NCBI GenBank assembly: GCA_938017975.1
Contig: CALIKQ010000068.1
Location: 1 to 46,000, forward strand
DNA length: 46,000 bases
Direction: 5' to 3'
Origin: an uncultured Pseudomonadales bacterium
GTDB taxonomy: Bacteria; Pseudomonadota; Gammaproteobacteria; Pseudomonadales; Azotimanducaceae
Positions 35,342 to 43,996 of this stretch are shown here, piece by piece. A model generated the notes under the pieces. The model searched no databases. It saw only the letters and a list, made by a program, of their open reading frames with translations, and was not told the origin of the DNA. Each line of letters begins with the position of its first letter. The stretch's first letter is position 1. Position numbers and translations under genes: made by a program.

Positions 35342-36054
35342 GCCGGAGGCAATTGCTGAAGCAGCACTTTTAATTCGCTTTGTTGTCGCGCGAGCGCGTC
35401 GAGTGCGGATCTACCCCCTGTGGCATAGGCAGCGACGCCAGCCAGTAGCCGTTTGAGTTGACTGGAGCTATTTAAATTAAAGGGTGCAAAGGCTCCCCCT
35501 GAAAGCTTGGCCATTGTTTTGAAGGTTCGCGTGACTGCCGGATCTTGACCTTCTTGAAAAATAAACAGCGGTAGATTTTTGAGTCCGAGTTCGCCTGCCT
35601 TTGCGCAGAGGTCATCGACTTTCTCCTCGATTGCATCGCCCACAAAAATGATAGCGCGGAGTTCCTTTTGACGATGGGTTTTCGCGGCGTGATTAAGTAA
35701 GCGTAATATTTGAGTATGGCCGCCTTGGCAGCGAACCTGAGACATGAAACGACTCAGCTCCTCTGCGCTCTGGCAAAATCTTGAGGCTTTAAGTTCTCGA
35801 AATCCGCGATAGAAGCAGAGCTGAACCGCCAGAGATTGATGGGCGGCAACCGCATTAAACATTTCATGTTGGATGTGGCTGGCGTGATCCCAAGTAGGTT
35901 CTCTTGAGGCAGTTGCATCCATTCCAAACAAGACGTGGGCCAGTGTATCTGAAGCCATCGCAATCGGGTGCTGATCGGCTTGTTCAAGGAATTTTGCAAC
36001 CGAATTTGATGGTTTTTGGGCCAGTGGTTGCTCGGATGGCTTCTTGCTCGTCAT
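35338..36054 (-). CDS. VWA-like domain protein
   Basis: A 238-residue cytoplasmic protein resembling a von Willebrand factor A domain. The first strand reads HVLFGMDATASREPTW, with the metal-site motif D46-x-T48-x-S50 (MIDAS type). Further strands are seen at VQLCFYRGF, RAIIFVGDAIE and LPLFIFQEG, ending in a helix-rich tail SSQLKRLLAGVAAYATGG. VWA proteins usually act in multiprotein complexes, often with AAA ATPases or chaperones. Here it is coupled by a four-base overlap to a J-domain protein. The gene starts the six-gene run; its ATG has no strong ribosome site and is divergent from the 5'-nucleotidase gene, 68 bases away. Confidence 0.72.
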   Translation of the reverse strand: MTSKKPSEQPLAQKPSNSVAKFLEQADQHPIAMASDTLAHVLFGMDATASREPTWDHASHIQHEMFNAVAAHQSLAVQLCFYRGFRELKASRFCQSAEELSRFMSQVRCQGGHTQILRLLNHAAKTHRQKELRAIIFVGDAIEEKVDDLCAKAGELGLKNLPLFIFQEGQDPAVTRTFKTMAKLSGGAFAPFNLNSSSQLKRLLAGVAAYATGGRSALDALARQQSELKVLLQQLPPA

Positions 36055-36122
36055 TCGCTAAGGATATAGGCTTTATCAATGTCTGCAAGCCTGCAGCGAA
36101 ATACAGCAAGGCACCTTCTATC

Positions 36123-37013
36123 ATGGCTCAACCACAATTGGTTCTGGCGATTGCAAGTAGTGCACTCTTTGACCTAAAGGAGAGCGATGGGGTTTTTCGT
36201 CGTGAAGGGATCGACGCTTATCGGGATTATCAAGTGACGCGAGAAAAACAGGTGCTTGCGCCTGGTGCTGCGTTTTCTTTGGTTGAGAAGTTGCTTGGGC
36301 TGAATGCGCACTCAGGAGTCTCAGTCGAGGTGATTTTGTTGTCTCGAAACTCTGCGGATACGGGCTTACGGGTCTTTAACTCTATCCAGGATTATGGGCT
36401 TGATATTCGGCGAGCAGCTTTTACTGGTGGGTCACCGCCATATCGCTACATGCGTCCTTTTGGCTGCCATCTGTTTTTATCGATGAACCCCATTGATGTT
36501 GTCGACGCCTTAGATAACGGCTTTGCCGCTGCATCTGTGCTTGAAAAATCGGCAACTGGACCAGTGGGTCCTAAAATTAAATTTGCTTTCGATGGCGATG
36601 CTGTCATTTTTTCGGATGAAGCTGAGCGGATTTACCAAGCGGAGGGTCTCGAAGCTTTTGCCGCTAAAGAGCGGGCAGCGGCAGACGACCCACTCCCTAG
36701 GGGACCTTTTGCAGGCTTTTTAAATTGTGTGCAGCAAATTCAGGCGCAATATGAGCCAGTTGATTGTCCAGTTGAGACTGCGCTGGTTACTGCCCGCTCG
36801 GCCCCAGCTCATGAGCGCGTGATTAAGACGCTTCGGAGTTGGGGCATACGCCTTGATGAGTCACTCTTTTTAGGAGGAATGGACAAAACCGAGTTTTTGG
36901 CGGCTTATGGGGCAGACATTTTTTTTGATGATCAGGCGGAGCATTGTCATTTGGCCAGCAGGGTCGTTGTTTCTGGCCACGTTCCTCACGGAGTTAAAAA
37001 TCCCAGATCTTGA
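36123..37013 (+). CDS. 5'-nucleotidase (cN-I-like family)
   Basis: A 296-residue protein of the bacterial 5'-nucleotidase family related to cytosolic nucleotidase I. Seen are LVLAIASSALFDLKESD, an extended N-terminal strand with the acidic nucleophile region, EVILLSRNSADTGLRVFNSI (the T/S motif), AFDGDAVIFSDEAE with the DxD pair, and a C-terminal LFLGGMDKTEFLAAYGADIFFDD with the metal-binding aspartates. The expected reaction is dephosphorylation of nucleoside monophosphates. The frame is open from 35904, but ATG 36123 is chosen: upstream sequence is antisense to the VWA gene and the domain begins here. Ribosome site is weak (AAGG at about 11 bases). Confidence 0.85.
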   Translation: MAQPQLVLAIASSALFDLKESDGVFRREGIDAYRDYQVTREKQVLAPGAAFSLVEKLLGLNAHSGVSVEVILLSRNSADTGLRVFNSIQDYGLDIRRAAFTGGSPPYRYMRPFGCHLFLSMNPIDVVDALDNGFAAASVLEKSATGPVGPKIKFAFDGDAVIFSDEAERIYQAEGLEAFAAKERAAADDPLPRGPFAGFLNCVQQIQAQYEPVDCPVETALVTARSAPAHERVIKTLRSWGIRLDESLFLGGMDKTEFLAAYGADIFFDDQAEHCHLASRVVVSGHVPHGVKNPRS

Positions 37014-38413
<1,400 letters not shown>

Positions 38414-38548
38414 AGTGGCAAGCCAGAATTCCGCCTAGACCCGCTTCTGTCATCTATTGGTTACTGGAACGCTTGTACTGGACCACCATGTAGGGCGAGC
38501 TTGAGCCAAAGGTTGTTTTGAGGGGAATGCGTTTGGCGTGCGATCCCT

Positions 38549-38583
38549 AGGGGCCAGGTAAAGCCGCCGCAAAGATGGCCCCT
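38549..38583 (+). other. GC-rich hairpin in the thrH upstream region
   Basis: AGGGGCCA (38549-38556) and TGGCCCCT (38576-38583) form a perfect eight-base stem with a 19-base loop. There is no T-run after it, so it is not a standard terminator. It is about 90 bases before the thrH start and might be a leader structure or processing site. Confidence 0.45.
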
Positions 38584-38672
38584 CATGATGAACAAGGCTT
38601 TTTCTCGGCTGAAGTTTGCTGACAATAGCTGCCCGTGAAACAATACCCGCGCAAGACTTAGAAGGAAGTTTC

Positions 38673-39278
38673 ATGGACTTAGTGTGTTTAGATCTTGAAG
38701 GCGTTTTAATTCCAGAAATATGGATAGCGTTTGCGGAAAAGACTGGCATTGACGCGCTTCGAGCGACCACTCGAGATATTCCGAATTATGATGACCTGAT
38801 GCGGCAGCGACTTGACTTGCTGGATCATCATGGTCTGACCTTGAGTGAAATCCAGAGAGTGATTGAGGGGCTAGAGCCACTTGCTGGCGCCCAGAATTTT
38901 CTGACTTCTCTTCGCGAGTCTTATCAGGTCGTTATTCTTTCGGATACCTTCTATGAGTTCGCACTGCCAATGATGCGTCAGTTGGATTGGCCTACCCTGC
39001 TGTGCCATCGGTTGACAGTGAATACGGAGGATAGAATCACAGATTATGTGTTGCGGCAGGCTGATCCAAAGCGGCATGCCGTCGAGGCATTCAGGAATCT
39101 GAATTACCGAATATTTGCCGCGGGAGATTCCTACAATGATACAACCATGTTGGCTGCTGCAGATGCAGGGTTTTTGTTTAAGGCGCCGCTCAATGTGACG
39201 AGGGAATTCCCTCAATTTAAATCAACAGATGATTACGACACCCTGCGGGCTTTGATTGATGAGGTGGCTGCTCACTAA
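38673..39278 (+). CDS. thrH: ThrH-type phosphoserine phosphatase / homoserine phosphotransferase
   Basis: A 201-residue HAD-family enzyme close to Pseudomonas ThrH, which has phosphoserine phosphatase activity and can move phosphate from phosphoserine to homoserine. Diagnostic motifs are CLDLEGVLIPEIW, where the usual second Asp of the DxD is Glu9 as in ThrH, then TGIDALRATTRDIPNYD, VVILSDTFYEFALPMMRQL, LRQADPKRHAVEAF, and AAGDSYNDTTML. The upstream frame opens at 38616, but ATG 38673 is chosen with AAGGA six bases ahead and the family N-terminus. It complements serC in this window: together they catalyse the last two steps of serine synthesis. Confidence 0.94.
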   Translation: MDLVCLDLEGVLIPEIWIAFAEKTGIDALRATTRDIPNYDDLMRQRLDLLDHHGLTLSEIQRVIEGLEPLAGAQNFLTSLRESYQVVILSDTFYEFALPMMRQLDWPTLLCHRLTVNTEDRITDYVLRQADPKRHAVEAFRNLNYRIFAAGDSYNDTTMLAAADAGFLFKAPLNVTREFPQFKSTDDYDTLRALIDEVAAH

Positions 39279-39642
39279 AATGTGGCGTTTGTAGGGTGAG
39301 CGCAGCTTTAGGCATCGGCAGATATGGTATCGTGCTCTCTCTCGAACAAGTTTTACGGGCCGCCGCCGGAGGGCTGCAAGGCAGCAGCGGATCCTGAACC
39401 TGGTGGGGGGAGTGGCTGGCCTGTCTGAAAACGCGCAATCGGGGTGCTTTGCGATTTCGGGTTGAGTGGTAAGTTGCTGAAAAAAGGAAACGCATGCTCG
39501 GTAGCCCGCTGAAAAACTTCGTCGCAGGCGGGCGCTGAAGAAAATTAGAACATCTGAACAGATCAACTGCGGCTTTGAACCACGCATCGATCACTAATGT
39601 AAATGTCGATCGCCTTATTGGCCGTCAAAAGAAGGAAAAATC
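39279..39642. other. Structured GC-rich intergenic region upstream of prpB
   Basis: About 364 bases between thrH and prpB. Two overlapping minus-strand frames of over 120 codons are open but have no recognisable sequence. On the + strand, a 70-base element is bounded by ACGGGCC (39355-39361) and GGCCTGT (39418-39424). Inside it, CTGC-AAG-GCAG (39374-39384) is flanked by CCGC (39363-39366) and GCGG (39387-39390). A further stem-loop is AGCCCGC...GCGGGC near 39510-39537. This could be a small RNA or leader, but no known RNA family fits: SRP RNA was considered and rejected. A good AAGGA ribosome site precedes prpB. Confidence 0.4.
39427..39456. promoter_or_regulatory. Candidate operator, copy A (upstream of prpB)
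   Basis: GAAAACGCGCAATCG (39427-39441) followed six bases later by TTTGCGATT (39448-39456). The CGCAA / TTGCG halves form a dyad. A 14-of-15 match occurs upstream of prpC (copy B). No regulator gene is adjacent. Position is about 190 bases before prpB. Confidence 0.5.
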
Positions 39643-40533
39643 ATGAAGAGTGCAGGTAAACGTTTACAGCTGGCCCTTGAAGAGGAATCACCGCTACAGG
39701 TCGTTGGGACGATCAATGCCTACACAGCGATCATGGCGGAGTCCGTGGGATATCGTGCCATTTATCTTTCTGGCGCAGGTGTGGCGAATGCTTCATTTGG
39801 GTTGCCGGACCTTGGTATGACGTCGTTGAACGATGTGCTTGAGGATGTCCGTCGAATAACCGCTGCCTCAACGCTACCTTTGCTGGTTGATGTTGACACC
39901 GGTTGGGGCGGTGCGTTCAACATCGGTCGAACGGTTAAGGAGTTGATCAAAGCGGGTGCTGCGGGCATGCACATTGAGGACCAGGTGTCTCAAAAGCGTT
40001 GTGGCCACCGTCCGAATAAAGAAATCGTTTCCAGAGATGAGATGGCTGATCGCATAAAAGCGTCGGTCGATGCCAAAATAGACCCAGACTTTATGGTGAT
40101 GGCTCGAACTGACGCGCTTGCAGTGGTCGGCCTTGATGAGGTGATTGCTAGGGCGAAACTTTGTGAGGCAGCCGGCGCTGATGCGATTTTTGCTGAAGCG
40201 ATGACGGATCTTTCAATGTACGAGAGGGTGACTCAAGCTGTAGATATCCCTGTGTTAGCCAATATTACCGAATTCGGATCGACACCGCTTTATACCACTG
40301 AAGAATTGGCCTCGGTGGGAATCGATATGGCCCTATATCCTTTGTCTGCGTTCCGGGCGATGAACCTAGCGGCACTCAACGTCTATAGGGGACTGCGCGA
40401 GGCAGGGACTCAAAGCCACTTGGTGGATCAAATGCAGACGCGAGCAGATCTTTATGAATTCCTGGGCTATCACGAATATGAACAGAAACTCGATACGCTG
40501 TTTGCCGAGCAGTCCGGAAAAAACAGTGAGTGA
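39643..40533 (+). CDS. prpB: 2-methylisocitrate lyase
   Basis: Cleaves 2-methylisocitrate to pyruvate and succinate in the methylcitrate cycle for propionyl-CoA. The 296-residue protein matches Prp[22 protein letters not shown] (41-61), Mg-binding VDVDTGWGG (82-90), and the catalytic Cys120 in [11 protein letters not shown], the KRCGH motif of the isocitrate lyase superfamily. Later motifs are MARTDAL and [23 protein letters not shown] 39643 has AAGGA six bases upstream. prpC follows after a 293-base gap, so it probably has its own promoter. Genes for the dehydratase step (prpD or acnD/prpF) are not in the window. Confidence 0.95.
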   Translation: MKSAGKRLQLALEEESPLQVVGTINAYTAIMAESVGYRAIYLSGAGVANASFGLPDLGMTSLNDVLEDVRRITAASTLPLLVDVDTGWGGAFNIGRTVKELIKAGAAGMHIEDQVSQKRCGHRPNKEIVSRDEMADRIKASVDAKIDPDFMVMARTDALAVVGLDEVIARAKLCEAAGADAIFAEAMTDLSMYERVTQAVDIPVLANITEFGSTPLYTTEELASVGIDMALYPLSAFRAMNLAALNVYRGLREAGTQSHLVDQMQTRADLYEFLGYHEYEQKLDTLFAEQSGKNSE

Positions 40534-40560
40534 AATCCTCTGGTAATGAAGCCTTCTTGG

Positions 40561-40605
40561 GATAACGCGCAATCGTGTTAGAGCCTTATTGCGATAAAGC
40601 TTTAT
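40561..40605. promoter_or_regulatory. Candidate operator, copy B, with adjacent palindrome (upstream of prpC)
   Basis: GATAACGCGCAATCG (40561-40575) and TTGCGAT (40589-40595) repeat the element upstream of prpB with wider spacing; CGCAAT-N14-ATTGCG (40568-40593) is a perfect dyad. Directly after it is the perfect palindrome ATAAAGCTTTAT (40594-40605). It lies about 230 bases before prpC. Confidence 0.5.
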
Positions 40606-40826
40606 TGGTTTGGGGACTGGGATTTTTACGAACAGAATTGAAGTCCTGATTGAAGAAAAGCGGTAGCATGAGATATGGACTTGGCGGAAGCTGTCAGGGC
40701 CTAAATAGAGCAGTCGGCCATAGGATCGGTAATTGAGCGTTCAAGTCGGTTGATGCCTGGTCCCTGGTGTAGGGAAAGGCAATGGGTCAGGTAAAAGTAA
40801 AAGACGACAATTTTAAGGAGATCTAA

Positions 40827-41951
40827 ATGGTCGATAAAAAGCTAGGTGGGGCAGGATTACGAGGGCAGTCAGCAGGCGAAACGGCTCTCTGCACAGTCGG
40901 TAAAGAAGGTGCTGGATTGACCTATCGAGGTTATACGATTGAGGATTTGGCGGCTAATGCCCGTTTTGAGGAAGTCGCTTATATGTTGCTGTACGGGGCT
41001 CTGCCGACCAGCGCGGAGTTGGCAGACTACGAGGCACGATTGGTCGGGCTGCGTTCGTTGCCAGAAGCCTTAAAGCAAGTGCTCGAGTCTATTCCCAAGG
41101 AAACTCATCCCATGGACGTGATGCGGACAGGCTGCTCTATGTTGGGCAACCTAGAGCCTGAGACTGACTTTGAACAGCAGCAAGAAGCGGCTGACCGTCT
41201 TCTTGCGGCCTTACCTGCGATCATTTGCTACTGGTATCGATTCAGCCATGATGGCGTTCGAATTAGCACCGATACTGGGGAGGATTCGATTGGCGGACAT
41301 TTTCTTAAAATGTTGTTGGACAAGACGCCGAGTGATCTCCATCGCGCCGTTATGAATTCATCGCTCATCCTGTACGCGGAGCACGAGTTCAATGCGAGCA
41401 CGTTCACCGCCAGAGTTTGCGCAGCTACGCTTTCGGATATGTATTCATGCATTACAGGTGCCATTGGCTCACTACGGGGTCCGCTGCATGGCGGGGCTAA
41501 CGAAGCGGCTATGGAACTTATCGAGAAGTTCGATGTTGTCGATGAAGTTGAGGCTGAAGTCCTGGCGATGTTAGAGCGTAAAGACTTGATTATGGGTTTT
41601 GGGCACGCGATCTATCGAACTTCTGATCCTCGTAATGCCATCATTAAAGCCTGGGCCAGTAAGCTTGCCGAAGAGAAGGGTGACAGTACGCTTTATGATA
41701 TATCTTGTGTGATTGCTGACACCATGTGGCGTACCAAAGAGTTATTCCCCAATGCAGATTTTTTCCATGCGTCTGCTTACAACTACATGGGAATTCCGAC
41801 AAAAATTTTTACTCCCATCTTTGTTATGTCGCGATTGACCGGATGGGCTGCGCATGTGATGGAGCAGCGTTCAAACAATCGATTGATTCGTCCGAGCGCA
41901 GATTACATCGGTCCAGATATTCGTTCCTATGAGCCGATAGAGAAACGGTGA
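40827..41951 (+). CDS. prpC: 2-methylcitrate synthase
   Basis: Condenses propionyl-CoA with oxaloacetate, the first step of the methylcitrate cycle. The 374-residue protein is in the short (about 370-residue) citrate synthase class typical of PrpC. Catalytic residues are His221 in LRGPLHGGANEAAM, His260 in MGFGHAIYRTSDPRN, and Asp311 in FPNADFFHAS. The N-terminal LGGAGLRGQSAGETALCTVG is characteristic of PrpC. AAGGAG lies six bases before ATG 40827. The RraA-like gene follows after 59 bases on the same strand and may be in the same transcript. A hairpin TCCCT-GGTGT-AGGGA (40761-40775) lies in the leader. Confidence 0.95.
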   Translation: MVDKKLGGAGLRGQSAGETALCTVGKEGAGLTYRGYTIEDLAANARFEEVAYMLLYGALPTSAELADYEARLVGLRSLPEALKQVLESIPKETHPMDVMRTGCSMLGNLEPETDFEQQQEAADRLLAALPAIICYWYRFSHDGVRISTDTGEDSIGGHFLKMLLDKTPSDLHRAVMNSSLILYAEHEFNASTFTARVCAATLSDMYSCITGAIGSLRGPLHGGANEAAMELIEKFDVVDEVEAEVLAMLERKDLIMGFGHAIYRTSDPRNAIIKAWASKLAEEKGDSTLYDISCVIADTMWRTKELFPNADFFHASAYNYMGIPTKIFTPIFVMSRLTGWAAHVMEQRSNNRLIRPSADYIGPDIRSYEPIEKR

Positions 41952-42010
41952 TTAAATGAGGCCACAGCAGACAGTAGTCAGATCTTGGCAGTTTTGAGCG
42001 CGGAGCGTCC

Positions 42011-42493
42011 ATGACAAGACTCGCGCTACCTGACCTATGTGATGCACACCCTGACCTTGTTGCGGTGGCTGAACCCCTGTTTCGCAATTTCGGAGGAAAT
42101 GATTGTTTCTCGGGTCAAATTACAACCATCAGTTGTTTTGAAGACAATTCCCTGATTGCAAGCCGGGTCGATACTCCCGGACTCGGCCGAGTCATGGTGG
42201 TGGATGCTGGGGGCTCGATGCGTTGCGGTATGTTGGGCGATAACTTGGCGCAGAAAGCATGCGATCAAGGTTGGTCTGGACTGATCATTTATGGTTGTGT
42301 TCGAGATGTCGACATTATTGGCAAATTACCGATCGGCGTCATGGCACTTGCTGCGCACCCTATGAAAAGTGTCAAAAGAGGCGTTGGTCGTCTCGATGAG
42401 ACGGTTGCGTTTGCAGGTGTTAAGTGGGTCCCTGGACATTATTTGTATGCAGATAATAACGGCATTTTGACGTCACCGAGGCAACTCGCTTAG
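42011..42493 (+). CDS. rraA: RraA-like protein (RNase E regulator / HMG-CHA aldolase superfamily)
   Basis: A 160-residue protein clearly alike to E. coli RraA across its length: [57 protein letters not shown]. It differs at functional positions. It retains G73-x-x-G-D77 (GMLGDNLA) and R98-D99 (GCVRDVD), with exactly 20 residues between Asp77 and Arg98. This is the D-X20-R-D signature of class II HMG/CHA aldolases and related oxaloacetate decarboxylases, which E. coli RraA lacks. It could therefore be an enzyme rather than, or as well as, an RNase E inhibitor. GGAG lies about five bases before the ATG; the gene is 59 bases after prpC. Confidence 0.85.
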   Translation: MTRLALPDLCDAHPDLVAVAEPLFRNFGGNDCFSGQITTISCFEDNSLIASRVDTPGLGRVMVVDAGGSMRCGMLGDNLAQKACDQGWSGLIIYGCVRDVDIIGKLPIGVMALAAHPMKSVKRGVGRLDETVAFAGVKWVPGHYLYADNNGILTSPRQLA

Positions 42494-42556
42494 ATTTTGG
42501 AGCAGGCCACGGTAACTCCTGCCGAGAAGGCGGATCCTGTTGCTTTCTCCGGGCGA

Positions 42557-42578
42557 GAGCACTGATATCGTGCTTTTT
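42557..42578 (+). terminator. Probable terminator after the prpC/RraA-like genes
   Basis: Stem GAGCAC (42557-42562), loop TGATATC, GTGCTT (42570-42575) with a run of five Ts (42574-42578). Short but well placed, 64 bases after the RraA-like stop and just before the convergent GNAT gene. A second hairpin (GCAGG...CCTGC) lies upstream of it without a T-run. Confidence 0.65.
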
Positions 42579-42589
42579 ATAGGTTCGGA

Positions 42590-43996
42590 CTATAGATTCA
42601 GAACTCGAAGTCGGGTGTCTTCACTGGCCGTCCGCCAGGCGCGATCGAAGAGTTTGTGAAGGCGTCTGGATGCGGCGATGTCATTGAAGTTTGCCCAGCC
42701 TTGATAGTGCTCGTCTGTCGGGCGGGTCAGCAGTCCTCGATCATCCACAAGCAGCAACTCTTGGCGGCCCTGCCGTTCTTCCTCATCAGCGCGCTTGATC
42801 TTGATGCGCGAGGGCAGTCGTCTGCTGAGTTCTAGGAGGTGATGCCCTTTTTGAACCAAAGAATCACTATGGTGAATTAGAATTTCGATGCGCGTATGCG
42901 CATTTTTCCGTGCGAGTTTGGAACAATACTGGACAAGATCTAAGCGACTGTACAGGTCGTGGTCAAGCTGTGGCGACCAAATCCGAATGCGCCGTAAGGA
43001 TTGCGACGTTAAATGATCGGTCAGTGTTCGGCATTGGGCGAAGGTGCGAAATGGGTAACGCTTGTTAGTGGTGCCGAGTTCGGCTTGCTCGATGTCAATG
43101 TCTTCTATCAGCGCTCCGCTTCGCGTGTCCTCAAGCCTAGGCAGAAGCACTTGAAAATAGCGTCCCTTCGAGGCAAACCCAAGCTCGGCCAGCATCTTTT
43201 TCGGAAGAAGACCTTTGCGAATGGATAACGAAGATGATCGGTAGCGGGCGGCTTTGCTTTTCAGCGCGTCGATCAGCGTAAGGACGACGCTGGGGTGATG
43301 CTGCGCTCTCGTTAGGAAATGTTCGATCCATTGTGAATTTATGAGCGCTGCCAGACCGATCACCTCCTGACCGGCCGTCGCAGAGAAGTACTCGATATGA
43401 TTTTGACCTTGGCCTTGGTCCGCTCCAACGACTGCATCGCCCGAAATGCGCTCCCAAGTACTGCGAAACAACTCAGATGATATTTCCTCTACGATCAAGT
43501 TCGGATCCCTAATGAGCACGCTGGTAGGCGCCCTGGGGAGGCTCGATGGGCGTGCATTGAGAGCCAAGGTCATGGCCCTATGTAGGATGCCCGCATCTGA
43601 AAAGACAGGTCCTTTTACAGAGAATCCGAAGGCTTCGTAAAAACCGATGACGGGCAATTGCGCATGGAGAAATAATTCATCAAACCGTCTTTCAGAGGCA
43701 TCTTTTATAGCGCGCTCCATTAAGTCCTTCGCGATGCCGCGCCTGCGATGGTTCTTGAGGACCGCCAGTCGTGTGACTTGGCCTTCTGGGGTCACTCGCA
43801 CGCAGCCAGCAGGTACGCCCAACTCATCTCTAGCGAGATAGTGCCAACTGACATTGTCTAGAGCATCCCACTCGTCTTGAACGGGCACGTTCTGTTCTTC
43901 AATAAAGACTTGCGTACGAATGTCTCTCAGGGCGTCCATTGCCTCTTCCCATTGAACGGCGAGCACGTTGGCGCCCCTGAGGCTTGGGTCAGCCAT
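42590..43996 (-). CDS. GNAT acetyltransferase fusion protein with C-terminal DUF7931-like domain
   Basis: A 468-residue three-part protein. The first part (about 1-150) is a GNAT domain: IRTQVFIEEQNVPVQDEWD, then VTRLAVLKNHRRRGIAKDLMERAI (acetyl-CoA loop R-x-x-G-x-A) and FYEAFGFSVKG, in the style of the ElaA/YjcF group. The second (about 165-295) looks like a degenerate second GNAT-like fold, with GLAALINSQWIEHFL and LAELGFASKGRYF. The third (about 320-465) is a hydrophobic/basic domain with RIRIWSPQLDHDLYSR, IEILIHHSD and RQELLLVDDRGLLTRP, like the phospholipase-D-like DUF7931. The function is unknown. ATG 43996 overlaps the purB stop by eight bases; a TTG two codons earlier is less likely. 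hflD, purB and this gene form one set. Confidence 0.78.
   Translation of the reverse strand: MADPSLRGANVLAVQWEEAMDALRDIRTQVFIEEQNVPVQDEWDALDNVSWHYLARDELGVPAGCVRVTPEGQVTRLAVLKNHRRRGIAKDLMERAIKDASERRFDELFLHAQLPVIGFYEAFGFSVKGPVFSDAGILHRAMTLALNARPSSLPRAPTSVLIRDPNLIVEEISSELFRSTWERISGDAVVGADQGQGQNHIEYFSATAGQEVIGLAALINSQWIEHFLTRAQHHPSVVLTLIDALKSKAARYRSSSLSIRKGLLPKKMLAELGFASKGRYFQVLLPRLEDTRSGALIEDIDIEQAELGTTNKRYPFRTFAQCRTLTDHLTSQSLRRIRIWSPQLDHDLYSRLDLVQYCSKLARKNAHTRIEILIHHSDSLVQKGHHLLELSRRLPSRIKIKRADEEERQGRQELLLVDDRGLLTRPTDEHYQGWANFNDIAASRRLHKLFDRAWRTASEDTRLRVLNL

Noticed and set aside
39355-39424. Signal recognition particle (4.5S) RNA
   Set aside because: One strand has ACCAGG-TTCAGGATCCG resembling part of 4.5S RNA, but the required GGAA tetraloop with the GGAAGG-AGCA asymmetric loop is absent on both strands.
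39217-39594. Two long overlapping minus-strand frames
   Set aside because: Open by GC bias in a non-coding, structured region. No recognisable protein family, no ribosome site, and they run into thrH antisense.
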